Below are positions 44,601 through 56,822 of a DNA stretch of 64,000 nucleotides, one piece after another. Every line of letters starts with the position of its first letter. The stretch's first letter is position 1. The position numbers and the translations under genes are program-made. The DNA comes from Rhynochetos jubatus (Eukaryota > Chordata > Aves > Eurypygiformes > Rhynochetidae): positions 136,524,175-136,588,174 of the forward strand of contig CM050648.1 of assembly GCA_027574665.1 (NCBI GenBank), in the 5' to 3' direction. A model generated the notes under the pieces. That model saw only the letters and a list, made by a program, of their open reading frames with translations, searched no databases and was not told the origin of the DNA.

Positions 44601-45510
44601 AAAGCATGGCCCCCACTTTAGTGCTGGGGGCTGCAAATGGCAGAGGCTGGACCCTCATGGCTTTGGTGGGGACCGAGGGAGGGCTCATGACCAAGGAGAG
44701 AGGAAGGAGAAAACAGCAGAAAAAGGTAAATTGGGGATGAAGTGATACAAGACAACGACAGAACAGAGAGCACAGCAGAAGGAAGATCCTCTCCTCCCAC
44801 CTCTCCTGCGGTCCCTCTGGTGCAGTTCTTCCCCCCAGCTGCACGGCCATGCTCTCCAGCTGGGTTTGTGCCATGGATGCCGGGGTGGAAGCAGCCACCT
44901 AGCTGCCTTTGCTTGGTGGCGACAGCTGCGCACAGCTGACCCTTGAGCAAACACAGCGTACTGCTCAGTAAATTGACCTACTGCTTGGAATTTGAACATC
45001 CCGAGTTGAGATCGCCCGAGGCAGGTAACCTTCCACAGCTATCTGGAACACTAGCCAGGACCCAGCCAGCTGACCTGTGGCATTAGCCTCCACCCTGCCT
45101 GGTCACCCTTTGCAAAGGGAGCCCATGGGGGACTGCACAAAACCACCCCAGCCAAGAGGCTTTCAGCTGTGTTTTGGGATGCAGCCAGATGTGTCGGTCA
45201 CTGTTGCCAACGAGAGCGACTTCCTGACCTGGATTGAGCGGTGCTTCCTTCACAGGGAGAGCTGTGCACGGTGCTCCACAGGTTGCGAGCACGTCAGGGT
45301 TAGCCAGAGGCAACGAGGTGTCTGGTTACTACCTCCTGGACAGCTTGGCAGTCTGCGGGTAAGTCTCCTGCCAAATGATGATGTACAGCGTATTGCAATG
45401 CACGCGGCACAGAGTGCTATCGGCTAGACCCAGCCTTCACAGGGAATGCAAAATGGGTATTTTAAAGGTATTTCTCCCGTTGTTCATCCAGCACATCCTT
45501 TGAGTATGGA
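35615..45510. other. Intergenic sequence, nothing firm
   Basis: About 9.9 kb with no recognised exon. CpG content is moderately raised at about 37,430-38,280. Short simple repeats occur near 40,700 (TG/TA), 41,240 (TTTA)n and 43,708-43,740 (A-run then CCAACC). A 222-codon minus-strand frame at 37,683-38,351 resembles no protein I know. Confidence 0.6.
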
Positions 45511-45563
45511 GAATAGGTGTACCTATTCTACCTACAGAACAAGTAGAGTTCTACACTCTACTT
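45511..45563. repeat. Two adjacent perfect inverted repeats
   Basis: GAATAGGT-GT-ACCTATTC (45,511-45,528) and AAGTAGAGT-TCTAC-ACTCTACTT (45,541-45,563) are perfect stems of 8 and 9 bases with loops of 2 and 5, separated by 12 bases. No function is known; both are AT-rich and could extrude or fold only weakly. Confidence 0.85.
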
Positions 45564-48500
45564 ACTTCAGTACACCAGTGAGGGAGTGTGGGACGGAGGA
45601 AGTGTGCTTTTACAAGAGCACAGTGTCAGTTTTACAGTAAAGACAATTCTGTGCGAATGTCAAGTGCCACCACTTCATCATCAGGTGCTCTTTGCTCATT
45701 TGGGTTCTCCAAATATTGCTTACGGTGGCAGAGAAAGCATACAGTAAATAGGAAAGGAAAATCAGATTCTCATTATCTGTGAACATGAAATGCATAATAG
45801 AGGTATTGTGGGGTCCTGTCCGTCTCTCTCCGTCCAAATCTCTACATAATCTTAGCTCAGTCGCTGTTCATTTTTGTGCATTTGTAGAGTATCTGTAACT
45901 TCTGGAGTGCTCTTTCCCCTGCACGTGTAACAGAAGTTTAAGTGATTTTAAGCGAGGCGGCCCGTTAGTGAAATGCTAAAGCAGTGCTCGAGCTGGCTAC
46001 GCTTCATCTGGGTGCCTTTTGCTTCTCAGTTCTGGACCACCAGCCAACTGTGACTCGGGCTCCAGATAAGCAGCTAGAGACAACAAGCTATTTGCAGGCA
46101 GCTTCCCCTGCCCTCGCGCTGCAGCCCTGAGAGCAGATGGTCCCAATAAATGCATTTAATAACTTTACACCTTAGGGTGCAGTGATCCAAGGCACTCGCT
46201 CTTCGGGCCGGGCAGGAATCCCGTGTCTGCCGTTAGTCTCTGCAGCCCTGGGTGTGACTGTGCACCTTTTTAACCTGGGTGGCTGTGTTGCTGCGCTGTG
46301 TGTGATGCCATCTAAGTCACACGTGGGAATCAACCTGAGCAGCCCAACTGACAGGCATGATTAGCTGAGGTCGTTAAAGGTTCCTTGGTGTTGAAGCTAC
46401 TATTCTGTAAGCTTGTAGAGGGAAGTTTCAATTCCGTTCTACCTAACCAGGCAATGCTCCGTTTTGTTCATCCAGAGCTTGGGGGACGATTTTGTTTTCT
46501 TTCACATGAGCTGTATCTCCTCATTTTTAGAGATAGTAACGGGAAATAAAAAATGAAAACCCTGTTTTCTGCTGAGATTTGGGTAGTGCTGGGAACTGGG
46601 TGGAGATGCCAAGAAAGGCAGGGGTAGAGGGCTCTTGCAATGGCAGAGGCGAGGTGGAGGAGGCCACTGAGTAGTGGGACAGAACCGGGAAGCAGCCTGT
46701 GTGGGAGGAAGTGGCAAAAGAGGGCTGTGACACTTCCTAAGGGTCACTGTGTGACATTTAGAAAGCCAAGGATGTATTGAAGCAGATCCCAGGCCAAAAA
46801 GGAGGCAGGTAAAGCTGCCTGAGGACAGCAAACCCACCACCCTACTCCCCCATTTTTGATGAAGGGGAACAATGCGTGTGCTGAAGCCCCACAGGCTGGA
46901 AGGCGGCATGTTATGTTTAAGACCAGAGGTAACTTCATTAGAGCTGTTATATTTAGCCCATCCTATAAAGACTCCTATTTCTACAGAATATTACATAGAA
47001 ACTGTTACTATGTACAACACGCTAGAAAAATGTGGTTTCTGTCCCACAGAGCTCACAATCTGCCTCTGCAAATTAACTTTGCTGACAAAGGTTAAAACGG
47101 CAAAAGGTAGAATATTTGAATCTTTGGGTTGTCAAAGACATGGATGGTGAACTCGGGGCAGGGAGTAGGTTGAGCTGGGAGACCAAGTCTCCTGTGCTGA
47201 TGTGTGCATACCTCTGAGCGAGTGAAGGCTCCCATGGGCGTCAAGGAGGAGAGCTGGCCCGGGGGCAGAGGGTACCAGTTTGATACGGAAAAGGAGACCT
47301 GGGGTAAGGGTGAAGGTGAGCAGCTCTGCCCAAGCTTTGAGGACATTTTCAGATGTTGACTGAGATTAAATCCCAGCCTGCCTGGATGTTACCAGTGGTC
47401 AAACACAGGAACAGGTCATCCAGAGAGGATACAGCATCTCCATCCATGGATGGATGACCAAAACCTGACCAAGCAACCTGCTCTGGCTGATTGTATCCTG
47501 GGCAGGGGCACTGTAGCCCTGTTGTAAAGCTTGAGGAAAATGCCCTGAGCCCCTGAAACACCAAGGAAAGTGGCAACAGGCTGGCCCAGGGTGTGCTAGG
47601 AAGACAGAGGGTTAACTATGAAAAGTGCGTGCCTTTGAAACTGGCACTGAAACTCCTCTCTCAGCTCTCTGGTCCCCAGGGAAGGTGTGCAGCTGCCGCT
47701 TCCCCTCCCACCCCAGCTCTGTGCCCAGGGGATGCCCCAGAGCGTGCTCCCACCCGCCCAGCCTCCACTCAAACCTCAGGCCCTCTCTCCCCCGAGATAG
47801 TCTGCAAGTGTCAGAGAGACAGTGGAATGAAGTCTGGGCTTGGGGTGGGGCAGACCCAGGCCCCAGTGATCTGCCCTGCATATGTGCAACCTTGGGGAGG
47901 TGAGGGTGCTGAAGCATGCATGCATCCCTGCATCCATCCACCCATCTGGTGTGAAATTCGTGTGCTGGGGCAGAGGGAACAGCCTGATGAAGGCAGCTGC
48001 CCTCCAGGCTCTTCCCACTCCAAGGAAAGGAGTTTTCTGGGGGACACCACAAGCCCTTTGGAAGCTTGCTGCAGGAAGGATGCTCTGGGGAAGGTCCATG
48101 CTGAGGGCTCAAGTAGTCACTTGCCACCCACTGGTGTTTTTGGACCATGAGATGCCTCCAGGCTTTGTGCAGAAAGCAAGGGCTTAGGAGACCACCTTTG
48201 GTGAGGGCTCGGCAGCCACTGCCGCACGCCACGCCTCACTGGGGAGAGGGCTGTGGGTGACTTGCTTTTAAAAAGCAAGCAAGCATTGCCTGGAGAAGTG
48301 CCAGACAGCTGCGAGCTGAAGCTGCGCCCTGGTCTGCCCACCAGAGGAAGGCTGGGTAGTCTTCCTGCACAGGACATGGGAGCCCACCGGGGTCCCACCA
48401 GCCTCTGTGCAGAGGGAATGCAGCCTGCCCTGGGGTCTCCGAGGGGGAGCTTTTGGAAAGCCTTCAGGATTAATGGCATCAGAGAGAGATATGCACCCCC

Positions 48501-50499
48501 CCAAGACTTATTTCTGGGAACAGGGGGCCATGCTTTAGATAGGTAAAAGCGGCTGCCGTTGCTTGGCCAAGGCAGGAGCATGCTGAAGGAGGCATCGCTG
48601 CCGTCTTGGCAGCAGTCGCTGCACAGTCCAGGCAGTGGGTGGGGAGGAGCCATTCAAGGTGTCAAATGATAGTAAGGAGCTAAGAAAAACCGCAGGGAAA
48701 TTATTAACCTCTGCTATAAATACTCTGTTAAATTGCCATAAACTGCATGCAGTGGTAGCTTAGGATGCTGCAAACAAATGGTCATTCATTCACCTACTGA
48801 GCAGGGCTCCTAAACCACAATTAACATAAAAATGCTCTGCCTCAAGAAGCTAGAGTTTTATCCTAGTTGTGTTCTGAGCAGTACTGCAGTGCTGGAATGT
48901 GCCTCAGCAGCTCTTTAGCCCCTGCCCATAATAAAGAGCAGGCGTTTTCAGCCTGTGTTAGACAGCAGCTGCCCGGTTGTGTGTCCCCAGCAGAAGCCAA
49001 ATACTGGGGAGGGAAAACTCCTCTGCCAGCAGCTTACCTATAAATGAGGTGGTTTCAGATTTTACTTGCTGAAAGGAAGAGGTTTGGAAAATTGGTTGCA
49101 CTTTGTCTCCCATCTGGGCCATCATGGTACCGCGAGCCCTAACGAATGGTGAGCCAGAAGCGGAAAGCTTGGTTAGGAGAGGCTCTGGGTTTATTCCTTG
49201 TGGAAATGGAGCCATACACCCAGCAGCAGAGCAGCAGCACGTTAAGCTGTCACCAGTGATATGTGTATCCAGCAGCGGGAGATGCCACGGATTTCTTAGC
49301 TGGTAACCTCCAGTCTGGATGACTGATTTTGTTACCCTTCTCAAAAATCTGTCTTTTTTTCAAGTCTCCCCTAAAAATCAGTCAGGTTTTGGTCACTGGT
49401 ACCCAGAACATGCTACAGACTGATACAATTCTCTGCTTGCTTTATCTTAATACTGAGTTTTCTATTTCCTTGCTGTAGACTGTGGCTACCTACGTAGTAA
49501 TTAGAAGGTGGATCTTCAAAGCATGGACAACAAGCAGAAGCCTCCTCAGATTTAGTTTCCTACTTCGTATTTACGCAGCCTACAACTAGATTGGCACAAC
49601 AAGTGGGACACCTGCTTGGCACATTTTATACCCAGGAGCAGCTTTTCTGAGAGGAAACTTCTTCAACTGATTTCCAGCAGGTATCTGAATGCACCCAGAT
49701 TTGAGGAGGTCTTGATTTATGTGTGCCGACGCTTGGTTAGCTGGCAGCTCCAGGCTTTGCGTGGAGAAGCGCCTCATCCTGAAAATGATTGTTTTAATTT
49801 CATTCTCAAGCTAAAGGCAGAGAGTATTAGAAACCAAAGTCTTAATGGCTCACGATAAAATATGGAATAGCAACTACCCATTACATTTGTTATTGTCTCT
49901 TTCTTCTGTAAATCAATATAATTGAATTTCTCCTAACTTCTCCAGTATTGCATGCAGCCGCGTGCAATCACAGGGGACATTGCACAAAGATGAATAAGCA
50001 CAACGGCGCTTTAAATGAGCAGAGCACCCAGTAGCCTCTCCGTGAGATTTGTTTTGCAGCACACTCACGTTCTCCTGAGCTGGCCTGGCTCTGTCCTAGG
50101 GGAAGGACTCCTTTCCCTGCAGCAGCTGGGACTTTCTGCAATATTTAGAAGTGAACTTCTCACCATCTCGAGAGTGGAGAAGACTCTCTGTGGAAAAGGC
50201 TTTTCAGTGTCAGTGAACTGAGTCTCAACTGAAGCTTGTCTCTGCCTCAGCTTCTCCAGCTGCATGACTTCGCCAGCTCCCTGGCTTCTCACCTGACTTT
50301 ATTCACTTCCTTTGCCCAGGATTCCTGGTTTTTTTTAAACTGAGAAAACCAGGTGCTAAGGCCCTTTCTGCTGTTCCTGCCATGCAGCTGGCACATCTGC
50401 CTACCCCTTGCCCCTGCTGTCTCCCCAGGGCAGCACCAACGGGATAGCACTCGCAGTGCTTCTCCATACTTGTCAGAGAGCTTACCAGAAGGGTGGCAA
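45564..50499. other. Intergenic sequence, nothing recognised
   Basis: GC-richer stretches at about 47,590-48,650 give several overlapping open frames on both strands, none with recognisable domains. No clear transposon was found. Confidence 0.6.
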
Positions 50500-50625
50500 G
50501 CCCATTTTACAGACAGGGAAACTGAGGCACGGACCCACACGCCTTGCACACATCAGCAGGAGGCAAAGGTGGTTCTGGAAGTAGAGATTGCTTCCTGAGC
50601 TGTAGGTCTGTGCTCTCACCTCTGT
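50500..50625 (-). mobile_element. MIR-like CORE-SINE remnant
   Basis: CCCATTTTACAGACAGGGAA then ACTGAGGCACGGA matches the reversed conserved part of the ancient MIR SINE. The following bases (GTTCTGGAAGTAGAGATTGC, then GTCTGTGCTCT) fit its next segment with many substitutions. MIR copies predate the split of mammals and birds and are rare and diverged in birds. Confidence 0.6.
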
Positions 50626-53600
50626 CACTTCTTGCTCGGGTGCCTTTTCCCATGTTAGTGCCAGGCTGGAGGCAGGGGAGGTGCAGAGGCCCACGGAGAG
50701 CAGGGCTCCTCCAGGCTGCTGAAAGCCCTTGCTGCAGGACCAGGCCCCCTCGTCTATCCCAGGGAGAAGCCAGGTTTTGCACGCTGCCACATGCATTTGT
50801 AATTGCCCAAACTCCTGAGGGACCCCAGGAGAAAGCAAACAGCATCTTTTGTGCTGGGAATTCCCCAGCCGGGGTGCACAGCTCCGAGCTGCTGTGTCCT
50901 CACGGCAAGGCTGATGCTCGCCGCTCCCCGCTGCTCCAGCTGCCAGGGCTGCAGCAGCCAGCTCAGTCCTTCCTACGGGACAGCGTGCAGCTCCCTCCCA
51001 CAACAGCAGCGAGAGGCTGAACCAGCTTTCCGTCTGCCACAACAGCAGTGACAGAGGCCACACCTTTGCTCTTGGCAAGTGCAGTTGGGACCTGCAGGAA
51101 CCCCGCAAGCCCACTTTGGTGGGGTCCCGCACCCCCCGCGCCGGCGGCGGGTCAGCCCGAGGGCAGGCTGGGTGCTGCTGCAGGAGCAAACCTCCTGCAA
51201 GCGTGGCCGGTGAGGCCGGTGCCCTCAGACACCATGGAATTGAAACGTGTGGAATGGGCTGCAGGAAACACTGGTGGAGAGGGCTTCCCGGGGACCCCAG
51301 CCCTGCCTGGTGCAGGGGGGCTTGACTCAGCACGGCCGGAGCGAGGGCACGGACTCTCCTCCTGGCTCGCTGCGAAGCAGGCTATTACGTTTATCAGTCA
51401 TTAACCTCTTCCCCCACCACCAAGAAAGCCCCTAAAAATCCCAAACCACCATAAAAATGTCTTGGCAGAACAGGAGCGAGTCATGCAGTGATATTTGGAA
51501 AACATGATCTTGTTTTCAAAATAGATTAATGATGGGTTTGGTGCCGGGGAGTCTGCCCTCCCCAGCACCCCCCCCCCTTAGCAAAGCATTGCAGGCAGGT
51601 CTGCAGTCCAGCAGTATAACTTCCTAAAAAATAAATAAAAGCCCAGCTAATAATAACAGCGCCGCTACTATTACTACTAATAGTGCTGCTGGCTGGCAGC
51701 ACCGCGCCTTTACGAGCCTGCTCTGAATGAGAGGAGCCGGGAAGGACCGGGAGGTCACAAGCCCAATTAACTGGGCTCTGCCCTGGCAGGGCCACTGGCG
51801 TTGCCTGATGGAAACTTAATGGTGAGGTCAAACAGCTGCCCCACCAGAACCTAATGCAGTCCACGCCACGCTGAGAGGGAGATAATTTGACCAATTTGAG
51901 GCTTTTCCCTTGCATCTTGCTGAAGCCAGGCTCTGGTCTCACCCCGCAGAGCTGCACGGGCTGGAGGTGTGATGAGATGCGAGAGGTGCTTTGAGAGAAT
52001 CGGAAAAAGCCCCTCGGATATGCCCCCCGCAGCTTGTTCCCTTCTAAGGTTTATGTGTGGTAAGGAGAGGAGAGATTAGGAACATTTACCCGGCAGAAAT
52101 TTGCTTGTGCAGATGACGGGTGCCTGCACGCAGAGCCCCCTGCCTGGGTACAGCCTGGTCTAGTTATCCTGGTCTAACCCCCCCCAGCACAGCTCCAGCC
52201 CCAACCCAACGTGTTCCTGGCCCCAGCGACATTTATTCTGCGGCACAATCTGAGCGACCCGAGCACAAGCGCAGCTCGGAGGGACTGCTGCCGCGTCTTG
52301 CCGTGAAGGATTTCGGCGGGGGTTCCTGGGGACGCAGGGCAGAGCGGGGCCGGGGGATTGCAGTCACATGCTGCTACTGCAGGGCTGGAGGAGAATTAGC
52401 AAAATTTGCTGCAGGATTCCCACACCCTTGCAGCAGGGACTGGCACTGCATTCCGGGGGCCTCTGATTCAGCTCTTTCTCCCCTTGGTCTCGATTGCCAG
52501 CACGACGTTTTTATCAGATACTATGGACTATAAAGTGATTTTCCTAAAAGCTGCTATTCAGAGCAATTTCCCCCCACCCAATGCTATTATTTAATGAAAT
52601 CAATACACGGTGTTTGTTACATGTTATGTTGTTTGTAAGCCATAAGCTTTCAAGCTAGGAATTGGATCAACATTACTCAAAGCCTTTTCAATTTGCCGAG
52701 CCTGCCAATTTATATGTTGATTGTGGTATTTTGTCCAAATAGCATCAACTTGCTAAACCGTAGGAAGAAATTTAGGTACGTTAACAAGAAGGATTAAAGA
52801 CTGTCATCAGGATTTACCTGCACGCCGGCAGAGACGTGGCTGCACAGACTTTGTTTTTCCGATCTGTTGCTCAGTTCGCTGGCATGCATGGGTAGCTGTG
52901 GCACAGCCTCCTTGCCGGCACCGTCAGGCTGCACCACGCGTGTTCGCTGAAATGGAAGCCACGGTGCGAGCCTGCGGAGGCACTGAAGTTGCGTTCGGGC
53001 TGTGCCCACTCTCCCTGCGCTCTGCTGTGCCGAAGCCCCACGGTGGGAGCCGTAACGCTGTCAGCGTGCCCTCGCCCGGGGGGGGCCCACCTGGGTCACT
53101 GCAGCGAGGCCGGACTACGGCTGCTGCTAAAAAAGCCCCCCAGCTCCCCCCTTTGAGCTCGTTTTTATACTGTAATTTTGCGTTAGCGCAGAGTTGGGTA
53201 TTGCACTTTTTTTTTTTTCCACAGGCGGAAGGTGGGAGGGCAAATGAGCTTGGCTTCATAACGCCACTGATGAAACAGCCCCAGCTCACCCGTGAAGTTC
53301 ACTGTTCATTAAAGCGAACAGGCTGCAGCTCGCTTTCGGCTGTTGGCTTCTTTCAGCAGAGCCTCGCAGACCAAGCGGCAGCACTGCAGCGCTCACCGCC
53401 GGCACGCTGTTCTTCTCGCACAAAGATCGTTCAAGCCGGTTTCCTTTGAAACAAAAGCTTTGCAGTGAGGAGATGCTGTCGGGTTAGTGGCTCAAGGAGG
53501 TGATGAGTGGCTGAGTGAATGATCTGACTGGCAGCATACGGTCGGCATCTCCCGCAGGTCCTTTGGGCTTGTTTACACTAGACGTTTTGGCTTTATTCGC

Positions 53601-56600
53601 GTGAGGAGACAGCAGTACATCCCTCCCCTTCCTGGGCAGACCCAAAACTGTGTGTGTAAGTGCTGTTGGAGAAAGTGGGGCTGGAGAGGGGGACAGAGCA
53701 GACAGATGCTATTAGAGATGCAGCGGCCTGTGCTTCTGTTTTGCCAGCTTCGTTATGTTGGTCAGAATAGTGGCTTTTTACCCTTCTCTTGCCAAAAAAA
53801 TGGCTGTGCTGGCAAACGTCCCAGTGCTGATGCAGTTGTATCACTTGAAAAGGACTTTGCTGGCATTTGCTCGCTCACAGGAGCCAGTCTGAGATATTCC
53901 AGCCGAAGGACGTTGCAATAAGCTGCATTTCTGTAGGGGTGTTTGCTGGGAGATGTGACCTGTAGCTGGGGAAGGTGAGGATGCTCAGGAGGGAAAAGAT
54001 ATATTTTTAAAAAACATGCATCAGCCAGTTGCAAACTTTCTGTTATCAAAAGAAAGCAGAAACAAACTCCAGGTTTTTGGGGTGCTCCCCCGCACACTTG
54101 TTGAAACTGTAGTTACTGTGTGAGCCAGACAAATGCCAGCGGGAGAGAGGGAGTAGTTTTATCTTCATGAGAATGGCTAAGCCACAGAGACAAGGGCTTT
54201 GTCAGAGGAGCTCCAGGAGGTCCCGTGGTGGTGGTTTGAAGCCTGATTGTTTCTATCTGAGCACCCAAGCCCTTGCTGGATGTGACTATTGTGTAGCAGT
54301 GAATGGGAGTTCCTGTTGTGAACGGTGTCCCTGGCATTGGCAGAACCAAGTGGTTACTCACCCACGTAGAGGTGTCCAAATTTGAGGTGTGACACCTGTT
54401 TTTTGCTGTGCTGTGCTCTTGTTCAGCATACAGGAGCTGAGAACTTCCCACACAACCTGCTGCCCGGTCCTCAGTTCCTGCAGAGGAACAGGGAGCCGCA
54501 GAAAAGTGGATGAGACCTGGGCTAAATGGTTACTATGGAAGGGAAATTACGTGCTGATGTTATCACTCTGCCCTCCTCTGATTTTGAACTCATTTGACCA
54601 AATAAGATAAAATTTTGGGGACCTCAGAAGTATCAATCTCCTTCAGTTCCATGAATATGTAGATGTGTTATCACTCCTCAGACAGAGAAGGGGCAGCAGC
54701 TCATCTTTCCCTGGATATCTGGGAAGAATCCAGCCTCACCTTTAACGTGTTGCTTGTAGAAAACAAGACTTAGTTTATTTTGCTGTGCACAGCATTACTT
54801 CTTTCTTTGACTGATTGCACTTGTCTGTTTTATTGGATGAAGATCCCATGTAGGGCTCCATGACAATGAGACTCAGGGTTTGTTTCAAGCCTGAGGGCAG
54901 GACAGCCTCTCTGATATGTCTCCTTGCTTTAGGATGCAGACAAAGGAGAGAGGGGCCAAGTCCATGTTCTCTGGATCCTATAGGAATTACTTGACAGATG
55001 AGCAATGGATGAGGTATTCGCATGGGACCACCACCTCGGAGCTCCTGGCAACAGGGAGAAGGTAAGGGAGAAGTGGGGAGCTCTTCCCCCATGGTCTCAG
55101 GGAACCAAAGGGAAGGGCTCACCCTGAGGATGCTCGTGTGGGCAGTCCCCAGGCATGGGCTCTCGCCCTGCCATAGAGCTTCACCCAGGCAAAAGGGCTG
55201 AATTTCTTTTTAGATCCTGAAATTAAGAAAGAACCCCCACAAAACTAAAGGTCTTTTTTGTTCGGGAACTTTAAGGAAAAAAAAAACAAAACTCCGTTCA
55301 AAACCCAAACCCAGGCACTCTGCAGCACATTTTTGTTTGTTTTCATGTACTTTCATAACTCCTACCGAAAAATAACTTTTGAAGGAGAACTTGGAACAAA
55401 ACACCCTGCTGACTTTAACAGTACTTTTCACAGTACACGTAACACGCACAGCTCGTCCACCGATGCAGTGCCGTGGCTCGAAAGGTGTTTGTTGTATTAT
55501 CTCACTTAGATAATTATATGGGCAGCGGTGAACGTCTCTTTGAAATAGTCAATAAAGCAAGGTGAAAACCTGAATTATCTTTGTTTTCACACATTTTGGA
55601 ATGCCGGTAGAAAACTCGAGTAGCGACGCCAAGGGAAGTATTGTACATGGGCATTTAGCCCTAAAGAGCGGTCTCAGTTCAGCTCCATGGAGCCCCTAGA
55701 AGCGGTTAGGAGACCAGATGTTTTTCTTATTCATTAGACAGCGCTGCCTGGCATGTACTTCTGTACAGAAAAGTGTCGGGATTGATGTAGGTGCGAGGCC
55801 ACTTTGGGCTGCTGAGCTCTGACCTGATGGAGCTAATGGGTGTGCTGCAGGGCCGCGGAGCAGACCCTCGGGGTGAGCTGCTCGAAGCAGAGGCACAACT
55901 GCACATACCCATTAGCTACCAGGAGAAGGGCGAGTCCCTGGCCCTGCTGAAGTTGGTGGGAGTTTTCTCATCAACTTCAGTGTGTTTTACTCTGACTGTC
56001 TGGTTCTTTGGCTCCAAAACACACATTTTTTATCTCTTGAGCAAAAAGAGAGTTCCTGCAGCTGTCGGTAGTAATAAGTCTCTTCAAGCCAGTCACCGGG
56101 GAGCAGCTCCACTCATTTGTACACACAAAGCCGGTGCGATGCAGGGATGTCAAAAAGCGACTGTGGGCCAGCACCTGCAGACAGGCTGAAAAAGTCAGTT
56201 CTCATTGACTTGGGAGCGGCAGTTCTGTATTGACTTCCAAAGAGTTTTCCCAGCATGAGAATGGTGGGGTTTAGCCTGGAAACTGCTAGAGCCAGCTGAA
56301 GAAAAGTACAATTAAAGCTGCTGGTTATAGATGAGGAGTGTCTTTCGGGATCCCCCTTCCTTCTCTCTCCAGCCCAGAGGACTTGCTTAGACAAAGCAAC
56401 CAGAGTGTGGAGTAGGACATGGGTTTAAGCTTCAAGTGCCTTTTAAAGGTGGCCGGTTGTAACACTTCATAGAGAGCTGCCACAAAGTCTGTTCTTTTTT
56501 TTTGTTTGTTTAGAAAAAGGTGAACTTTATTTTTATTGAAATAATTGGGTATGGTGTCTTTTTAAGGAAATTAAGCCCAGATATTTTCTCTGCATTTTTG

Positions 56601-56727
56601 AATGATAACTAAGCTAATGGTCCTGGCAGTGAGAGGGCTGCTGTTGAGTCAAAGGATGGCAAAGGTTCCTGTGCTTGCCAGCAAAGCTCCCCCTGGGTAA
56701 GTCTGGCTTGGCAGAAAGACTTCTATA
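50626..56727. other. Intergenic sequence, nothing firm
   Basis: Contains a C9 run near 51,570, a TAA/ACT-rich simple stretch near 51,630-51,690 and an A-run near 55,277. A GC-richer stretch at 50,480-51,340 carries a 283-codon minus-strand frame without known domains. No exon was identified. Confidence 0.6.
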
Positions 56728-56822
56728 TACAGAAATCTTATATATAGGTCCCATGTATCTATATATGTGTGTGTGTGTATAGATATAGATATATTCTCCT
56801 GTGTGTGTATATACCTATATGG
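56728..56822. repeat. Compound TA/TG/GATA microsatellite
   Basis: Interspersed TATATA, (TG)n, ATAGATATAGATA and a second TGTGTGTGTATATA block over about 95 bases. Likely length-polymorphic. Confidence 0.9.

Noticed and set aside
48339-48352. CCACCAGAGGAAGG as a CTCF site
   Set aside because: The core departs from the consensus at the critical GGC positions, and no second site supports it.
50482-51333. 283-codon minus-strand frame, the longest outside the minisatellite
   Set aside because: It lies in GC-rich sequence with competing plus-strand frames, overlaps a MIR remnant at its 3' end and shows no domain or signal.
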